Below the pieces are notes generated by a model. It had not been told where the DNA came from. It worked only from the letters and a program-made list of their open reading frames with translations, and made no database searches. The position numbers and the translations under genes are program-made. A stretch of DNA of 64,000 bases from Pseudomonadales bacterium (GTDB lineage: Bacteria; Pseudomonadota; Gammaproteobacteria; Pseudomonadales; Azotimanducaceae), in contig JADHNU010000001.1 in NCBI GenBank assembly GCA_016779325.1, positions 108,711 through 172,710 of the forward strand. Reading direction: 5' to 3'. Shown here in pieces: positions 55,286 through 63,543 of the stretch. Position 1 is the stretch's first letter, and the number at the start of each line of letters is the position of its first letter.

Positions 55286-56254
55286 GTGACTGTCCCTGAG
55301 CTGCTCATGTTTGTGGGCTTCATATTGGCTGCCTATTCCATTGTCGCCAACGATGCGATCCAAACCCTTGGCACCTTTATCTCGTCGAATTCCCACCGGC
55401 CCTGGTGGGTGCTTTGGGCCTGGGCCGTTTCCGTGTTGGTGGCCGTACTCGTCTGGGGCTGGGTGAGTTATGACGGCGATGTGTCCTACGGACGGCTCAC
55501 GAAGTTCCCCGAGCCTCCCGGGGGCATCGATTGGATCCACGTTATTCCGCCGTTGTTTATTCTGGGCCTCACGCGCTTTGGGATTCCCGTGAGCACGACC
55601 TTCCTCGTGCTGACGGTCTTCGCGCCCAGCAACCTTGAGGGCATGCTGGTCAAATCCTTGCTGGGCTATGCCGTGGCAATCGTTACGGGTTTTCTGGTCT
55701 ACCGCTGGGTGGTCACCCGGCTTGAAGAGCGCTTTTTAAGGACCCATGGCGAACCCATTCCCGCCTACTGGGTCGCCATTCAATGGCTCACCACCGCCTA
55801 TCTCTGGAGCCAGTGGCTGATTCAAGACCTGGCGAATATCTTCGTCTATATGCCCCGAAACCTCAGCTTTGAGACGCTCATGCTGTGCCTAGCGATCATG
55901 CTCGGGCTCCATGCGTGGATCTTCTATCGCAGGGGTGGGGAAATTCAGCACATCGTCACCAGCAAAACGAACACCCTCGATATTCGCTCCGCCGCCTTCA
56001 TCAACGTGATTTATGGCACCGTGCTGCTGATTTTCAAGGAAGCAAGCAACTTGCCCATGAGCACCACCTGGGTGTTTCTAGGTTTGCTGGCGGGTCGGGA
56101 ACTGGGCCTTACCTTGCACTTGAAGCACCGCCCCGTGCGGGATACCTGGCTATTGATGGCCAAGGACGGCGGCAAGGCCGCTATCGGCCTCATCGTGAGC
56201 GTTGCCCTCGCCCTCAGCCTTCCGGCGCTGCGCGCCTGGGCCCTTCCCGCCTAA
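55286..56254 (+). CDS. Distant PiT-like permease of unknown substrate
   Basis: 322 residues with about nine membrane helices. Two internally related segments recall the PiT phosphate/sulfate permease repeat: SIVANDAIQTLGTFISSN with RFGIPVSTTFLVLTVF in the first half, and LPMSTTWVFLGLLAGRELGL in the second. In PiT proteins the NDxxN/GT and PxSTT phrases line the transport site; here the first is NDAIQTLGT. The substrate is unknown. Start GTG at 55286 follows AAAGGAG. A leader of 187 bases precedes it with no recognisable riboswitch. I know of no characterised homologue. Confidence 0.65.
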   Translation: MTVPELLMFVGFILAAYSIVANDAIQTLGTFISSNSHRPWWVLWAWAVSVLVAVLVWGWVSYDGDVSYGRLTKFPEPPGGIDWIHVIPPLFILGLTRFGIPVSTTFLVLTVFAPSNLEGMLVKSLLGYAVAIVTGFLVYRWVVTRLEERFLRTHGEPIPAYWVAIQWLTTAYLWSQWLIQDLANIFVYMPRNLSFETLMLCLAIMLGLHAWIFYRRGGEIQHIVTSKTNTLDIRSAAFINVIYGTVLLIFKEASNLPMSTTWVFLGLLAGRELGLTLHLKHRPVRDTWLLMAKDGGKAAIGLIVSVALALSLPALRAWALPA

Positions 56255-56260
56255 GCGCGC

Positions 56261-56845
56261 TCAGCTGGCGCGGGGCCGCCAGCCGGGTTCCACCAGGGCG
56301 AACAGCGAGCCCAGCATGCGGTAGGTTAGACCCCAGACCACCCCCCCGCCGATATCCCAACCCGGGAACTCCCCGTGCTCGTAGCGCAGCAGGGTGTGAT
56401 TGTCTCCCGCAAACATAGGGGCGAGCGGTGCCCAGTGCACCTCGGCAACCTCGTGATTCGGCCGAAGGGCCGGCAAGGGCCCGGGGGCTTCGAAGACAAA
56501 GGGATAGATCGCCATATCCACCCGCCGCGCCCGCGCCTGGGCATGGGCCGGGGGCAAAGGACCCAGCAGGGCCCCATGCTGCGCTAGCGATAGGCCAACC
56601 TCCTCTTCCGTTTCGCGCATGGCCGCCGCAAGCGGGGTTTCCCCAGGCTCGATATGCCCCCCGGGAAAGGCCATATGCCCGGACCAGGGATCCCCTTCCC
56701 GCTCCGCCCGGCGGATAAGCATCACCTCTGCCCCCGCTGGTCCGGAACGCACCACCGCCGCCACGGCCGCCTGCTTTGCCGTGGGCGGCGGCGGCGCCGC
56801 AGGTTCGAGCCCTTCGAAGGGTCGGCGAAGCCGCTCGAGCTCCAA
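56261..56845 (-). CDS. Nudix hydrolase, CoA pyrophosphatase type
   Basis: 194 residues. The Nudix box is GHIEPGETPLAAAMRETEEEVGL (about residues 63-85), with all catalytic Glu residues. The preceding LIRRAEREGDPWSGHMAFPGG matches the NuCoA region of NudL-like CoA diphosphatases, which cleave CoA to 3',5'-ADP and phosphopantetheine. It begins four bases after the upstream alpha/beta hydrolase and is convergent with the PiT-like gene (six-base gap). Confidence 0.88.
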   Translation of the reverse strand: MELERLRRPFEGLEPAAPPPPTAKQAAVAAVVRSGPAGAEVMLIRRAEREGDPWSGHMAFPGGHIEPGETPLAAAMRETEEEVGLSLAQHGALLGPLPPAHAQARARRVDMAIYPFVFEAPGPLPALRPNHEVAEVHWAPLAPMFAGDNHTLLRYEHGEFPGWDIGGGVVWGLTYRMLGSLFALVEPGWRPRAS

Positions 56846-56849
56846 GGGC

Positions 56850-57734
56850 CTAGCCTACTCGGGCGGTCAGCCCACTGATGGCCTCAACCATCTGGGGCCA
56901 AGCGTCCCGGGGAAGATCGTGGCCCATGCCCTCGATCACCATGAGCTCGGCACCGGGAATGGCCGCCGCCGTAGCCTCGCCACAGGGCAGCGGGATAAGG
57001 GGATCAGCCGAACCGTGAATCACCAGCGTCGGAACGGTTAAGGCTTTTAGGCCCGGGGTGCGATCGCCATGGGCCACAATCGCCGTCATTTGCCGCGCCG
57101 TGCCCTCGGGGCACAGGCCCCGCTCAAACATACGGGTGGCTTTCGTTCGCTGCTGGGCTTCGTCGAAGGGAAAGCCCGGAGACCCAATGGTCCGCGACAC
57201 GTAGAGACTCCGCTCCTGGAAACCTTCTAGGTCCGCAGGCACGGGTGAGGTCAGGGCCGCCATGGCCTCCGGAGTGCCCTGGGGCAAGCTACGATCGCCG
57301 GTGGAGGAGTAGATCGAGGTGAGACTGCGCACGCGCTGCGGATGGCGCAGGGCCATGGTCTGCACAACCATGCCGCCCATGGAGGCCCCGCAAATGTGGG
57401 CAGTAGGCAGGCCCAGATGATCGAGAAGGGCGACGGCATCATCCGCCATATCGTCCAGGGTGTAGGGGATCGCCGGCGTTTCCCCGGCGGAGAGGGCCGC
57501 CACGAGCTGCTGCAAATCGGGGGTCCCCGCCGCGTTGAACTTCGTGGAAAGGCCGCAATCCCGGTTGTCGAAGCGAATGACGTACTGGCCCTCGGCGGCT
57601 AGGGCTTCGCAAAAGCCTTCGTCCCAAGCGATCATCTGCGCGCCCAAACCCATGACCAGCAAAAGCGGCCGATCGGCGGGGCTCCCGAAGGTATCGTATT
57701 CGAGCTCCACAGCGCCCGTATTGACTCGTGGCAT
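56850..57734 (-). CDS. Alpha/beta hydrolase (epoxide hydrolase/esterase-like)
   Basis: 294 residues. Core features: VMGLGAQMIAWDEGFCEAL oxyanion region, RFDNRDCGLS (the strand-turn typical of this subgroup), nucleophile S118 in ICGASMGGMV, Asp in VIHGSADPLIP and His in IEGMGHDLPRD. All triad residues are present. This family is often annotated as alpha/beta hydrolase with DUF-like substrate unknown. Start ATG 57734 is divergent from the DUF6134 gene, 96 bases away. Confidence 0.85.
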   Translation of the reverse strand: MPRVNTGAVELEYDTFGSPADRPLLLVMGLGAQMIAWDEGFCEALAAEGQYVIRFDNRDCGLSTKFNAAGTPDLQQLVAALSAGETPAIPYTLDDMADDAVALLDHLGLPTAHICGASMGGMVVQTMALRHPQRVRSLTSIYSSTGDRSLPQGTPEAMAALTSPVPADLEGFQERSLYVSRTIGSPGFPFDEAQQRTKATRMFERGLCPEGTARQMTAIVAHGDRTPGLKALTVPTLVIHGSADPLIPLPCGEATAAAIPGAELMVIEGMGHDLPRDAWPQMVEAISGLTARVG

Positions 57735-57830
57735 GCTTTTCTCCCCAATTAACGTCTATTTGTTCTGTTCTCGATTGTCGCTCGCCCCCGGGGTGCTGAC
57801 AATCGGCCCATGCCCCACGGAGAACATCCC

Positions 57831-58541
57831 ATGCGTCTCATCGCCCTCTTAGTGCCCGTTTTCTTTGCGCTGAGTACCCATGCCCTGGCCACCACCGGCC
57901 CGGACGGCAGCGCCATACCCCCGGATCGACGCTTCGATGCCTTTATCGGGGATCGCCCCCTCGGCACCCATCGCTACGACTTTTTCCAAGACGGCGAGGC
58001 CCTGGCCCTGCGCTCGGAAGCTCAATTTGAATTCAAGCTGGGCTTTATCACCCTCTTCTCCTACGACCACGTAGCCGAGGAGCGCTGGAACGACGGCTGC
58101 CTTCAGCGTTTTGAAAGCCAAACGGAGCAAAACGACAACCGCTTCTCGGTTCGGGGTGCCTGGACGGACGGCATGCTGGCGCTCACGACGCAGGACGGCG
58201 TCGAAACGGTTGAGGAAAACTGCGCCTGGACCTTCCCCTACTGGGATCGGACCATCACAACCCGCTCGGAACTCATCAATATCCAGGACGGAAAGCGCGC
58301 CGCAGTGCGCTTCAGTGGGCCCGAGCCCGTGGAAATTGAGATTAGGGGAGCGCCGCGAAAGGTGGAGGCCTTAACGCTTCAGGGCGGCGAAGAAGGCAAG
58401 ATCGATATCACCCTCTACTACGATGGGCCTCTGTGGCTCGGCCTCGACTCCCGCCTAGAGAATGGCCGCACCCTGCGTTACCGCCCGAGCCAGGACGACC
58501 CTGCCCTAGCCCCGGCCACCTCCCTTGGCTCAAGCCAGTAA
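57831..58541 (+). CDS. Secreted DUF6134 family protein
   Basis: 236 residues. A Sec signal peptide (MRLIALLVPVFFALSTHALA, cleavage near 20) is followed by the DUF6134-type beta fold: RFDAFIGDRPLGTHRYDFF, LFSYDHVAEERWNDGCLQRF and a second sheet ending in LWLGLDSRLENGRTLRYRP. Two cysteines (in DGCLQ and ENCAW) may pair. Function unknown. ATG at 57831 is preceded by GGAGA and gives a clean signal peptide; the frame upstream to 57810 is not needed. Confidence 0.8.
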   Translation: MRLIALLVPVFFALSTHALATTGPDGSAIPPDRRFDAFIGDRPLGTHRYDFFQDGEALALRSEAQFEFKLGFITLFSYDHVAEERWNDGCLQRFESQTEQNDNRFSVRGAWTDGMLALTTQDGVETVEENCAWTFPYWDRTITTRSELINIQDGKRAAVRFSGPEPVEIEIRGAPRKVEALTLQGGEEGKIDITLYYDGPLWLGLDSRLENGRTLRYRPSQDDPALAPATSLGSSQ

Positions 58542-58545
58542 ACGC

Positions 58546-59967
58546 CTAACGCGGCGCCGGGCGGCCCAGGCCCTGGGCGGCCGCCAGGGCTAAGCCGGAC
58601 GCCACGCTAGCGAAGGGGTCATGGCTGACGAGCCGATCGCCGAAGCGCGCCTGCAGGCGCGCCTGCACGGCGGGAATGAGGGACGACCCCCCAGTGGTAA
58701 TCACCACGTCGATGGCCTCCGGCGGCAGCTCGGCCCGGGCCAACGCCTGATCCACCGTAGTCTCAAACTGGGCCAGCTCCGGGGCGATAAGCGCTTCGAA
58801 GCGGGCCCGATCAAGATCGAGGGACAGGTCCAGCTCGGGCAGATCGATGCTCACGGACGCGCTTTCCGACAGGCGACGCTTCCCCTCCCGAAGGGCGGCG
58901 AAAGTTTCATAGGCCAGGTTTTGCGTAATCAGCGTGTAGAGCCGGCGGAACTTCTGCGCCGCTGGCCCAGGGCGCCCCATAAGATCCATCACCGGCGCCC
59001 GGAACTGGTTTTGGTTGAGCGTATAGGCAATGGACCAATTCAGAAGGAAGGGCGCGTAGCGGCTGAAGGGAAAGGGCGTGTCGATCTCCCGTTCATCACC
59101 GGCCCGGCGCCAGCGCTCGCCCTGCCCGAGCTCGGGGAACAGCAGGGATTCAAAGAGCCGCTGATCCAAATGGTCGCCGCCGAGCGCGGCGCCCGCCGTA
59201 CTCAGAATGTCCATGGCCTGGTCTGCAAACCGCACCACGCACAGATCGAGCGTTCCCCCGCCGAAATCGACGGTGAGCGCCGTCCCCTGCCCCCGGGCCC
59301 CAGCGCGATGAAGCCAAGCGAGGGTGGCCGCCAGCGGTTCAGGGTAAAAGGTGAGGGGCGGCAAACCGGCGTAGCGGCAGGCTTCCTCAAGGCGCACCAG
59401 CGCGGTTCGATCCCGGTGGTCGTGACGCCCTTCAAAATGCACGGGGTGGCCAACGCAAAGGGGTACCCCGGCCAAGGCCCCGTCCCGCTCCATGGCGCGG
59501 CGCATACCCAGGAGGACGGGCACAATCAGCGCAACCAGGCGGTAGGGTTGCCCGAACACCATAAGGCGGCGCGTCTCCGGATCGCCCAAAAGACGCTTGA
59601 GCCCTCGAAACAGCCGCCCCGGCAACCCCGCGTCTTCCACCGCCGGGCCATAAACATCCTGCGTGAGGGTCTCCGGGGCAGCGCGACTCTGGGCGGCCCC
59701 TTCCTGAGTGAGCAGGCTGCTTTTGCCAATGACCTCGGGGATGAGTTCCACCGTGCGACCGCGGTTGTCCTCGATGTATTGATCGATGGCCGCCTGGCCA
59801 ATGGTGCTGTGGAAATCGCGATCGAGATAGGTCGCCGTGGGCAGGATCGCTTCGGCCCCCTCCAGGGGCAAACAGCGCAACCCCCGCCCATCCAGGCGGG
59901 CTGCCAGGGAATTGGACGTGCCGAAATCGAGCCCTAAGCCCGTACCGGATGGCAGAGGAACATACAT
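58546..59967 (-). CDS. Hsp70-like ATPase (YegD family)
   Basis: 473 residues. Actin/Hsp70 ATPase motifs are complete: phosphate-1 GLGLDFGTSNSLAARL (about 10-25), phosphate-2 VDFGGGTLDLCVVRF (about 240), adenosine ITTGGSSLIPAV near 435. The substrate-binding beta domain of DnaK is missing, so it is an atypical Hsp70 like E. coli YegD, of unknown role. ATG at 59967 is preferred over a TTG at 60027. It is downstream of the SulP gene (71-base gap) and could be part of that operon. Confidence 0.85.
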   Translation of the reverse strand: MYVPLPSGTGLGLDFGTSNSLAARLDGRGLRCLPLEGAEAILPTATYLDRDFHSTIGQAAIDQYIEDNRGRTVELIPEVIGKSSLLTQEGAAQSRAAPETLTQDVYGPAVEDAGLPGRLFRGLKRLLGDPETRRLMVFGQPYRLVALIVPVLLGMRRAMERDGALAGVPLCVGHPVHFEGRHDHRDRTALVRLEEACRYAGLPPLTFYPEPLAATLAWLHRAGARGQGTALTVDFGGGTLDLCVVRFADQAMDILSTAGAALGGDHLDQRLFESLLFPELGQGERWRRAGDEREIDTPFPFSRYAPFLLNWSIAYTLNQNQFRAPVMDLMGRPGPAAQKFRRLYTLITQNLAYETFAALREGKRRLSESASVSIDLPELDLSLDLDRARFEALIAPELAQFETTVDQALARAELPPEAIDVVITTGGSSLIPAVQARLQARFGDRLVSHDPFASVASGLALAAAQGLGRPAPR

Positions 59968-60038
59968 AGCGCGATCCACGCTAGAAGCCAGGCCGCGAGG
60001 GTACGGGGGCAGCCCCCTTGGACACAAGCGCTCCCGGC

Positions 60039-61799
60039 CTAGGCCGGCTGCCCGGCCAGCGCCGCTGCGGAGGAGGCCGGCACCACCGGTGCAGACGAGC
60101 TCAACGCCTTCATGGCCGCATGGTGGGTAAAGAACACCTCACCGCTGAGTTCGGACAATAAATGGGTCCGGCGAAGATGGTCCATCACCGGACCCTTAAC
60201 CTCCGAAAGGTGCAAGCGTACCGACGCCGCCCCTAGGCGCTCGTTTAGGCTTTCCAAGGTTTCCACGGCGCTCCCATCCATGCCATTGACCGCCGAGCAA
60301 AGCAGCACCACCTCTTCCACCTCGGGGCGCGCCGTCACCCAGGCCAGCAGCTGGTCCTCTAAAAAGCGCGCATTGGCGAAGTAAAGCGATTCGTCGACGC
60401 GCACGGAGAGCACGCGCGGGTCGACCTCAACCTCGTGGCGTTCCACGTTGCGAAAGTGTTCCGTGCCCGGTACGCGCCCCACAATCGCCATGTGGGGGCG
60501 GCTTGAGCGCCAAAGATGGATGCCCAGGGCCACCAGCACGCCACCGCTAATGCCCAGCTCCACGCCCAGGGCCAGCACCCCGACCATGGTGGCTGCCATC
60601 GCGCTGAAATCCTGAGGAGACTGACGCAGGGTCCGGAGCATGGCCGGGACATCGATAAGGGAAATGACCGCAATGATAATGGTCGCCGCCAATACCGCTT
60701 TCGGCAGATCATGAAACAGCGGCGTCAGGAAGGCCGCCGTAAGGCCCATGAACAGTGCCGTGAGCACCCCCGCAAAGGGTGTCACCGCGCCGGCATCAAA
60801 ATTCACCACGGACCGGGTGAACCCACCGGTAACCGGGAAGCCTCCAGCCAAGCCCGCGGCCAAGTTGGCCGCGCCCAGGCCGAGAAGCTCCTGGTTCGGG
60901 AAAATCTGTTGGCGACGACGCATGGCCAAGGACTGCGCCACGGAGATGGACTCGACAAAACCCACAAGGGAAATGAGGACGGCCGAAGGGAGCAGACGAA
61001 GGGCCAAGTCTGCGCTGGGTAGGTTCAGGCTAAGCCCTGGCAGCCCCTGGGGCACCACGCCCACAATCGCCACCCCGGCTTCCGCAAGATCAAAGGCGCC
61101 CACAGCCCAGATGCTCAGCACCACGGCGACCACGGGACCGCCTCGGGTGACGTAGGTAGCGGCCTGAGCGCTCAGTCCCAAGCGCTTTAGCAACGGCGCA
61201 AGGCGGCTGCGGGTGAAGAGGAGCAACGCCATGGTGGCAAAACCCACCACCGCTGTCGGCCCATGCACCTCGCCCAAGTGAGACACCAGCGAAACCAACC
61301 GCTCTAAAACGTTATGGCCCCCGCCGGGAATGGCTAGGACGGACCCAAGCTGACTGATGGCAATGAGTACGCCAGAGGCGGCCACAAAGCCCGTGATGAC
61401 GGCATGGCTTAGAAAGTTCGCGATAAAGCCGAGGCGCAGCACGCCCAACAGCAAGAGAAAGGCGCCCGAAAGCAGCGCAAGGGTCATCGCGGCCAGGGCG
61501 TAGCTTTCCCCCTCCGCCACCACGGCGCCGAGGGCGCTGGCGGTCATGAGAGACAACACCGCCACCGGGCCCACGGCCAGCACGCGGGACGAACCCAGCA
61601 CGGCGTAAACCACGAGAGGCAGCATACTGGCGTAGAGCCCCGCCTCCGGCGGCAAGCCGGCCAGCAACGCATAGGCCAGGGACTGGGGGATGAGCATGAT
61701 CGTCACGATCACGCTCGCGAGGAGATCATCCCCAAAGTCCTTCCGGCTATAGACCGACAGCCACTGCCACGCCGGAAGTTTCGCCCATGCCTGACTCAT
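60039..61799 (-). CDS. SulP family inorganic anion transporter with STAS domain
   Basis: 586 residues. An N-terminal membrane domain with about 12-14 helices (DLLASVIVTIMLIPQSLAYA, LPPEAGLYASMLPLVVYAVLG matching the SulP signature) and a C-terminal STAS domain from about 450 (VVLLCSAVNGMDGSAVETLESL). SulP proteins move sulfate, bicarbonate or other anions. Next to a sulfide:quinone oxidoreductase it most plausibly handles sulfite or sulfate, products of sulfide oxidation (inference). The stop lies in the 14-base palindrome CCGGCCTAGGCCGG. Confidence 0.9.
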   Translation of the reverse strand: MSQAWAKLPAWQWLSVYSRKDFGDDLLASVIVTIMLIPQSLAYALLAGLPPEAGLYASMLPLVVYAVLGSSRVLAVGPVAVLSLMTASALGAVVAEGESYALAAMTLALLSGAFLLLLGVLRLGFIANFLSHAVITGFVAASGVLIAISQLGSVLAIPGGGHNVLERLVSLVSHLGEVHGPTAVVGFATMALLLFTRSRLAPLLKRLGLSAQAATYVTRGGPVVAVVLSIWAVGAFDLAEAGVAIVGVVPQGLPGLSLNLPSADLALRLLPSAVLISLVGFVESISVAQSLAMRRRQQIFPNQELLGLGAANLAAGLAGGFPVTGGFTRSVVNFDAGAVTPFAGVLTALFMGLTAAFLTPLFHDLPKAVLAATIIIAVISLIDVPAMLRTLRQSPQDFSAMAATMVGVLALGVELGISGGVLVALGIHLWRSSRPHMAIVGRVPGTEHFRNVERHEVEVDPRVLSVRVDESLYFANARFLEDQLLAWVTARPEVEEVVLLCSAVNGMDGSAVETLESLNERLGAASVRLHLSEVKGPVMDHLRRTHLLSELSGEVFFTHHAAMKALSSSAPVVPASSAAALAGQPA

Positions 61800-61808
61800 G
61801 CCGTCCCC

Positions 61809-63491
61809 TTAAGCCGAGCGGCGCTCGGGCTGGGCGAAAAGCTCGTGCCCTTTCAGCATGAGATCCCAGTAGATATAGGGCATCAGGTGGCGCTTTAGGA
61901 TCCACTGGCTAAAGCGCGGCACGGCGGGCTCGATGGGAAACGTGGGGAGGAGTTTGCCGCCGTAGCCAAATTCCGCCAGCACGACCCGTCCTGCCTCCAC
62001 CGTCAAAGGGCAGGCCCCGTAGCCGTCGTAGGCCATGGGCATGGGGCGACCGTCGAGGCGAGCCAGTAGGTTTTCCGCCACGGTGGGGGCGTGCTTGCGC
62101 GCCGCCGCCATGGTTTTTGCGTTGCTCGTTCCTACCACGTCGCCGGCCCCAAAGACGTTGTCATACTTCGGATGCGCCAGGGTTTCGGGGTCGACAGCGA
62201 GCCAGCCCGCCTCATCGGCGAGGGGGCTCGACGCGACAAAGGCCGGCGCCTTCTGCGGCGGCACAAAATGGAGGAAATCGAAGGGGACCGCACTTTCCTC
62301 TACGGTTCCGTCGGCGCCCGTACGCTTAAAGTGCGCCGTTTTACCGGGGCCATCAATCGCCGTCAGGGTCGAGGTGAAGCACAGCTCCGCGCCGTAGCGC
62401 TTCATATAGCCCTCGAGGGTGGGTACAAAGTGCGCCACCCCAAAGAGTACGCCACCGGCGTTGTGAAACTGGACGTTGATATCACCGAGCACCCCGGCCT
62501 TGCGCCAGCGATCGCAGGCCAGATAGAGGGCCTTTTGCGGGGCCCCAGCGCATTTGATGGGCATGGAAGGCTGGGTAAAGAGCGCGCGACCTTTGCGGAG
62601 CTTTTGGATTTGCGCCCAGGTATAGGGTGCATGTTCCGGCGAATAGTTGGAGCACACGCCGTGCTTGCCGAGGGCCTCGCGGGCACCGTCAATGCCGTCC
62701 CAGTCGAGGGTCAGGCCTGGCGCCACCACCAAGGCCTGGTAGGCCAGCACGCGACCGTCTTCCAAGACGACTTCGTTGCTCTCGGGGCGGAACCTGGCCG
62801 CCGCGCCCTTCACCCAAGTCACCCCGTCGGGAATGAGGTCGGCCTCGCGACGGGTGATGTTGTTCGGATTAAAGTGCCCCGTGCCGACCAAAGTGAGGCC
62901 AGGCTGGTAGTGATGGACCTCGGACGGTTCCACCACGGCAAGGCGCAGATAGTTGCGCCGCTTAAGCAAGCTGGCCGCGGTGCCAAGGCCTGCCGAACCG
63001 CCCCCAACGATGACCACGTCGAAGGCTTCGGGCGCCTGCTCGACGGGCGCCGGCGCGCTGGCGAGGGCTGCCAAGCCCTCCGCCATGGGGGTGAGGTCAT
63101 GCCCCGCTTGCTGCGCCTTGGCCACAATCGCGTCCACCGCGAGACCTTGGCCTCGCTTCAGGTGGGCCCAGGCCACGGCCACCCGACGCCCACTGCGGCA
63201 ATAGGCGAGCACTTCGGGGTGAGGCGCCGCACCATGGGCGGCTTCTAAAGCAGCCAGGGCCTCAAGGGCCGCGGGATTAATATCCAACCCCCGAATGGGC
63301 GCATGGACAAAGCTCAATCCTGCCGCTTCCGCCGCGGCCCGGAGCGTTTCGCTGGTGGCGTATTCGCCCTCTTCGTCGTCGGGGCGCAGACACAGCAGGA
63401 CCTTGAGCCCCGTATCTTTTAACGCGGCGACATCATCCGCGCTCAGCTGTCCCGCAACCCAAAACGTGCCATCTAAAGCGGCGTAGCTCAT
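61809..63491 (-). CDS. Fusion: DUF442/BLH sulfurtransferase-phosphatase domain + type II sulfide:quinone oxidoreductase
   Basis: 560 residues. Residues 1-115 are a BLH/DUF442 dual-specificity-phosphatase-like domain with C98 in AYCRSGRRVA (CX4R loop). From about 155 follows the FAD/NAD(P) oxidoreductase fold: VVIVGGGSAGLGTAASLL, VVAPGLTLDW and FGAGDVVG. C314 in MPIKCAGAPQKALYL and C494 in YGACPLT sit where the two redox cysteines of human SQOR do. The C-terminal LKRHLMPYIYWDLMLKG resembles the membrane-binding end. It oxidises sulfide and passes electrons to quinone; the N-domain may carry or receive persulfide. Such fusions are annotated elsewhere. Confidence 0.9.
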   Translation of the reverse strand: MSYAALDGTFWVAGQLSADDVAALKDTGLKVLLCLRPDDEEGEYATSETLRAAAEAAGLSFVHAPIRGLDINPAALEALAALEAAHGAAPHPEVLAYCRSGRRVAVAWAHLKRGQGLAVDAIVAKAQQAGHDLTPMAEGLAALASAPAPVEQAPEAFDVVIVGGGSAGLGTAASLLKRRNYLRLAVVEPSEVHHYQPGLTLVGTGHFNPNNITRREADLIPDGVTWVKGAAARFRPESNEVVLEDGRVLAYQALVVAPGLTLDWDGIDGAREALGKHGVCSNYSPEHAPYTWAQIQKLRKGRALFTQPSMPIKCAGAPQKALYLACDRWRKAGVLGDINVQFHNAGGVLFGVAHFVPTLEGYMKRYGAELCFTSTLTAIDGPGKTAHFKRTGADGTVEESAVPFDFLHFVPPQKAPAFVASSPLADEAGWLAVDPETLAHPKYDNVFGAGDVVGTSNAKTMAAARKHAPTVAENLLARLDGRPMPMAYDGYGACPLTVEAGRVVLAEFGYGGKLLPTFPIEPAVPRFSQWILKRHLMPYIYWDLMLKGHELFAQPERRSA

Positions 63492-63543
63492 TTTTCCTCC
63501 CCCGCGCCCCCAAGGCGCTTTGCTCTATGGCCCCTCCGCCTCC

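Noticed and set aside
58621..59937. 438-codon open frame on the plus strand opposite the Hsp70-like gene
   Set aside because: Low-complexity, Arg/Gly/His-rich product with no motif. It mirrors the third-position GC bias of the real gene, which has all ATPase motifs.
62091..63248. 385-codon open frame on the plus strand opposite the SQR fusion
   Set aside because: No recognisable domain; explained by GC-rich codon bias of the clear SQR gene.
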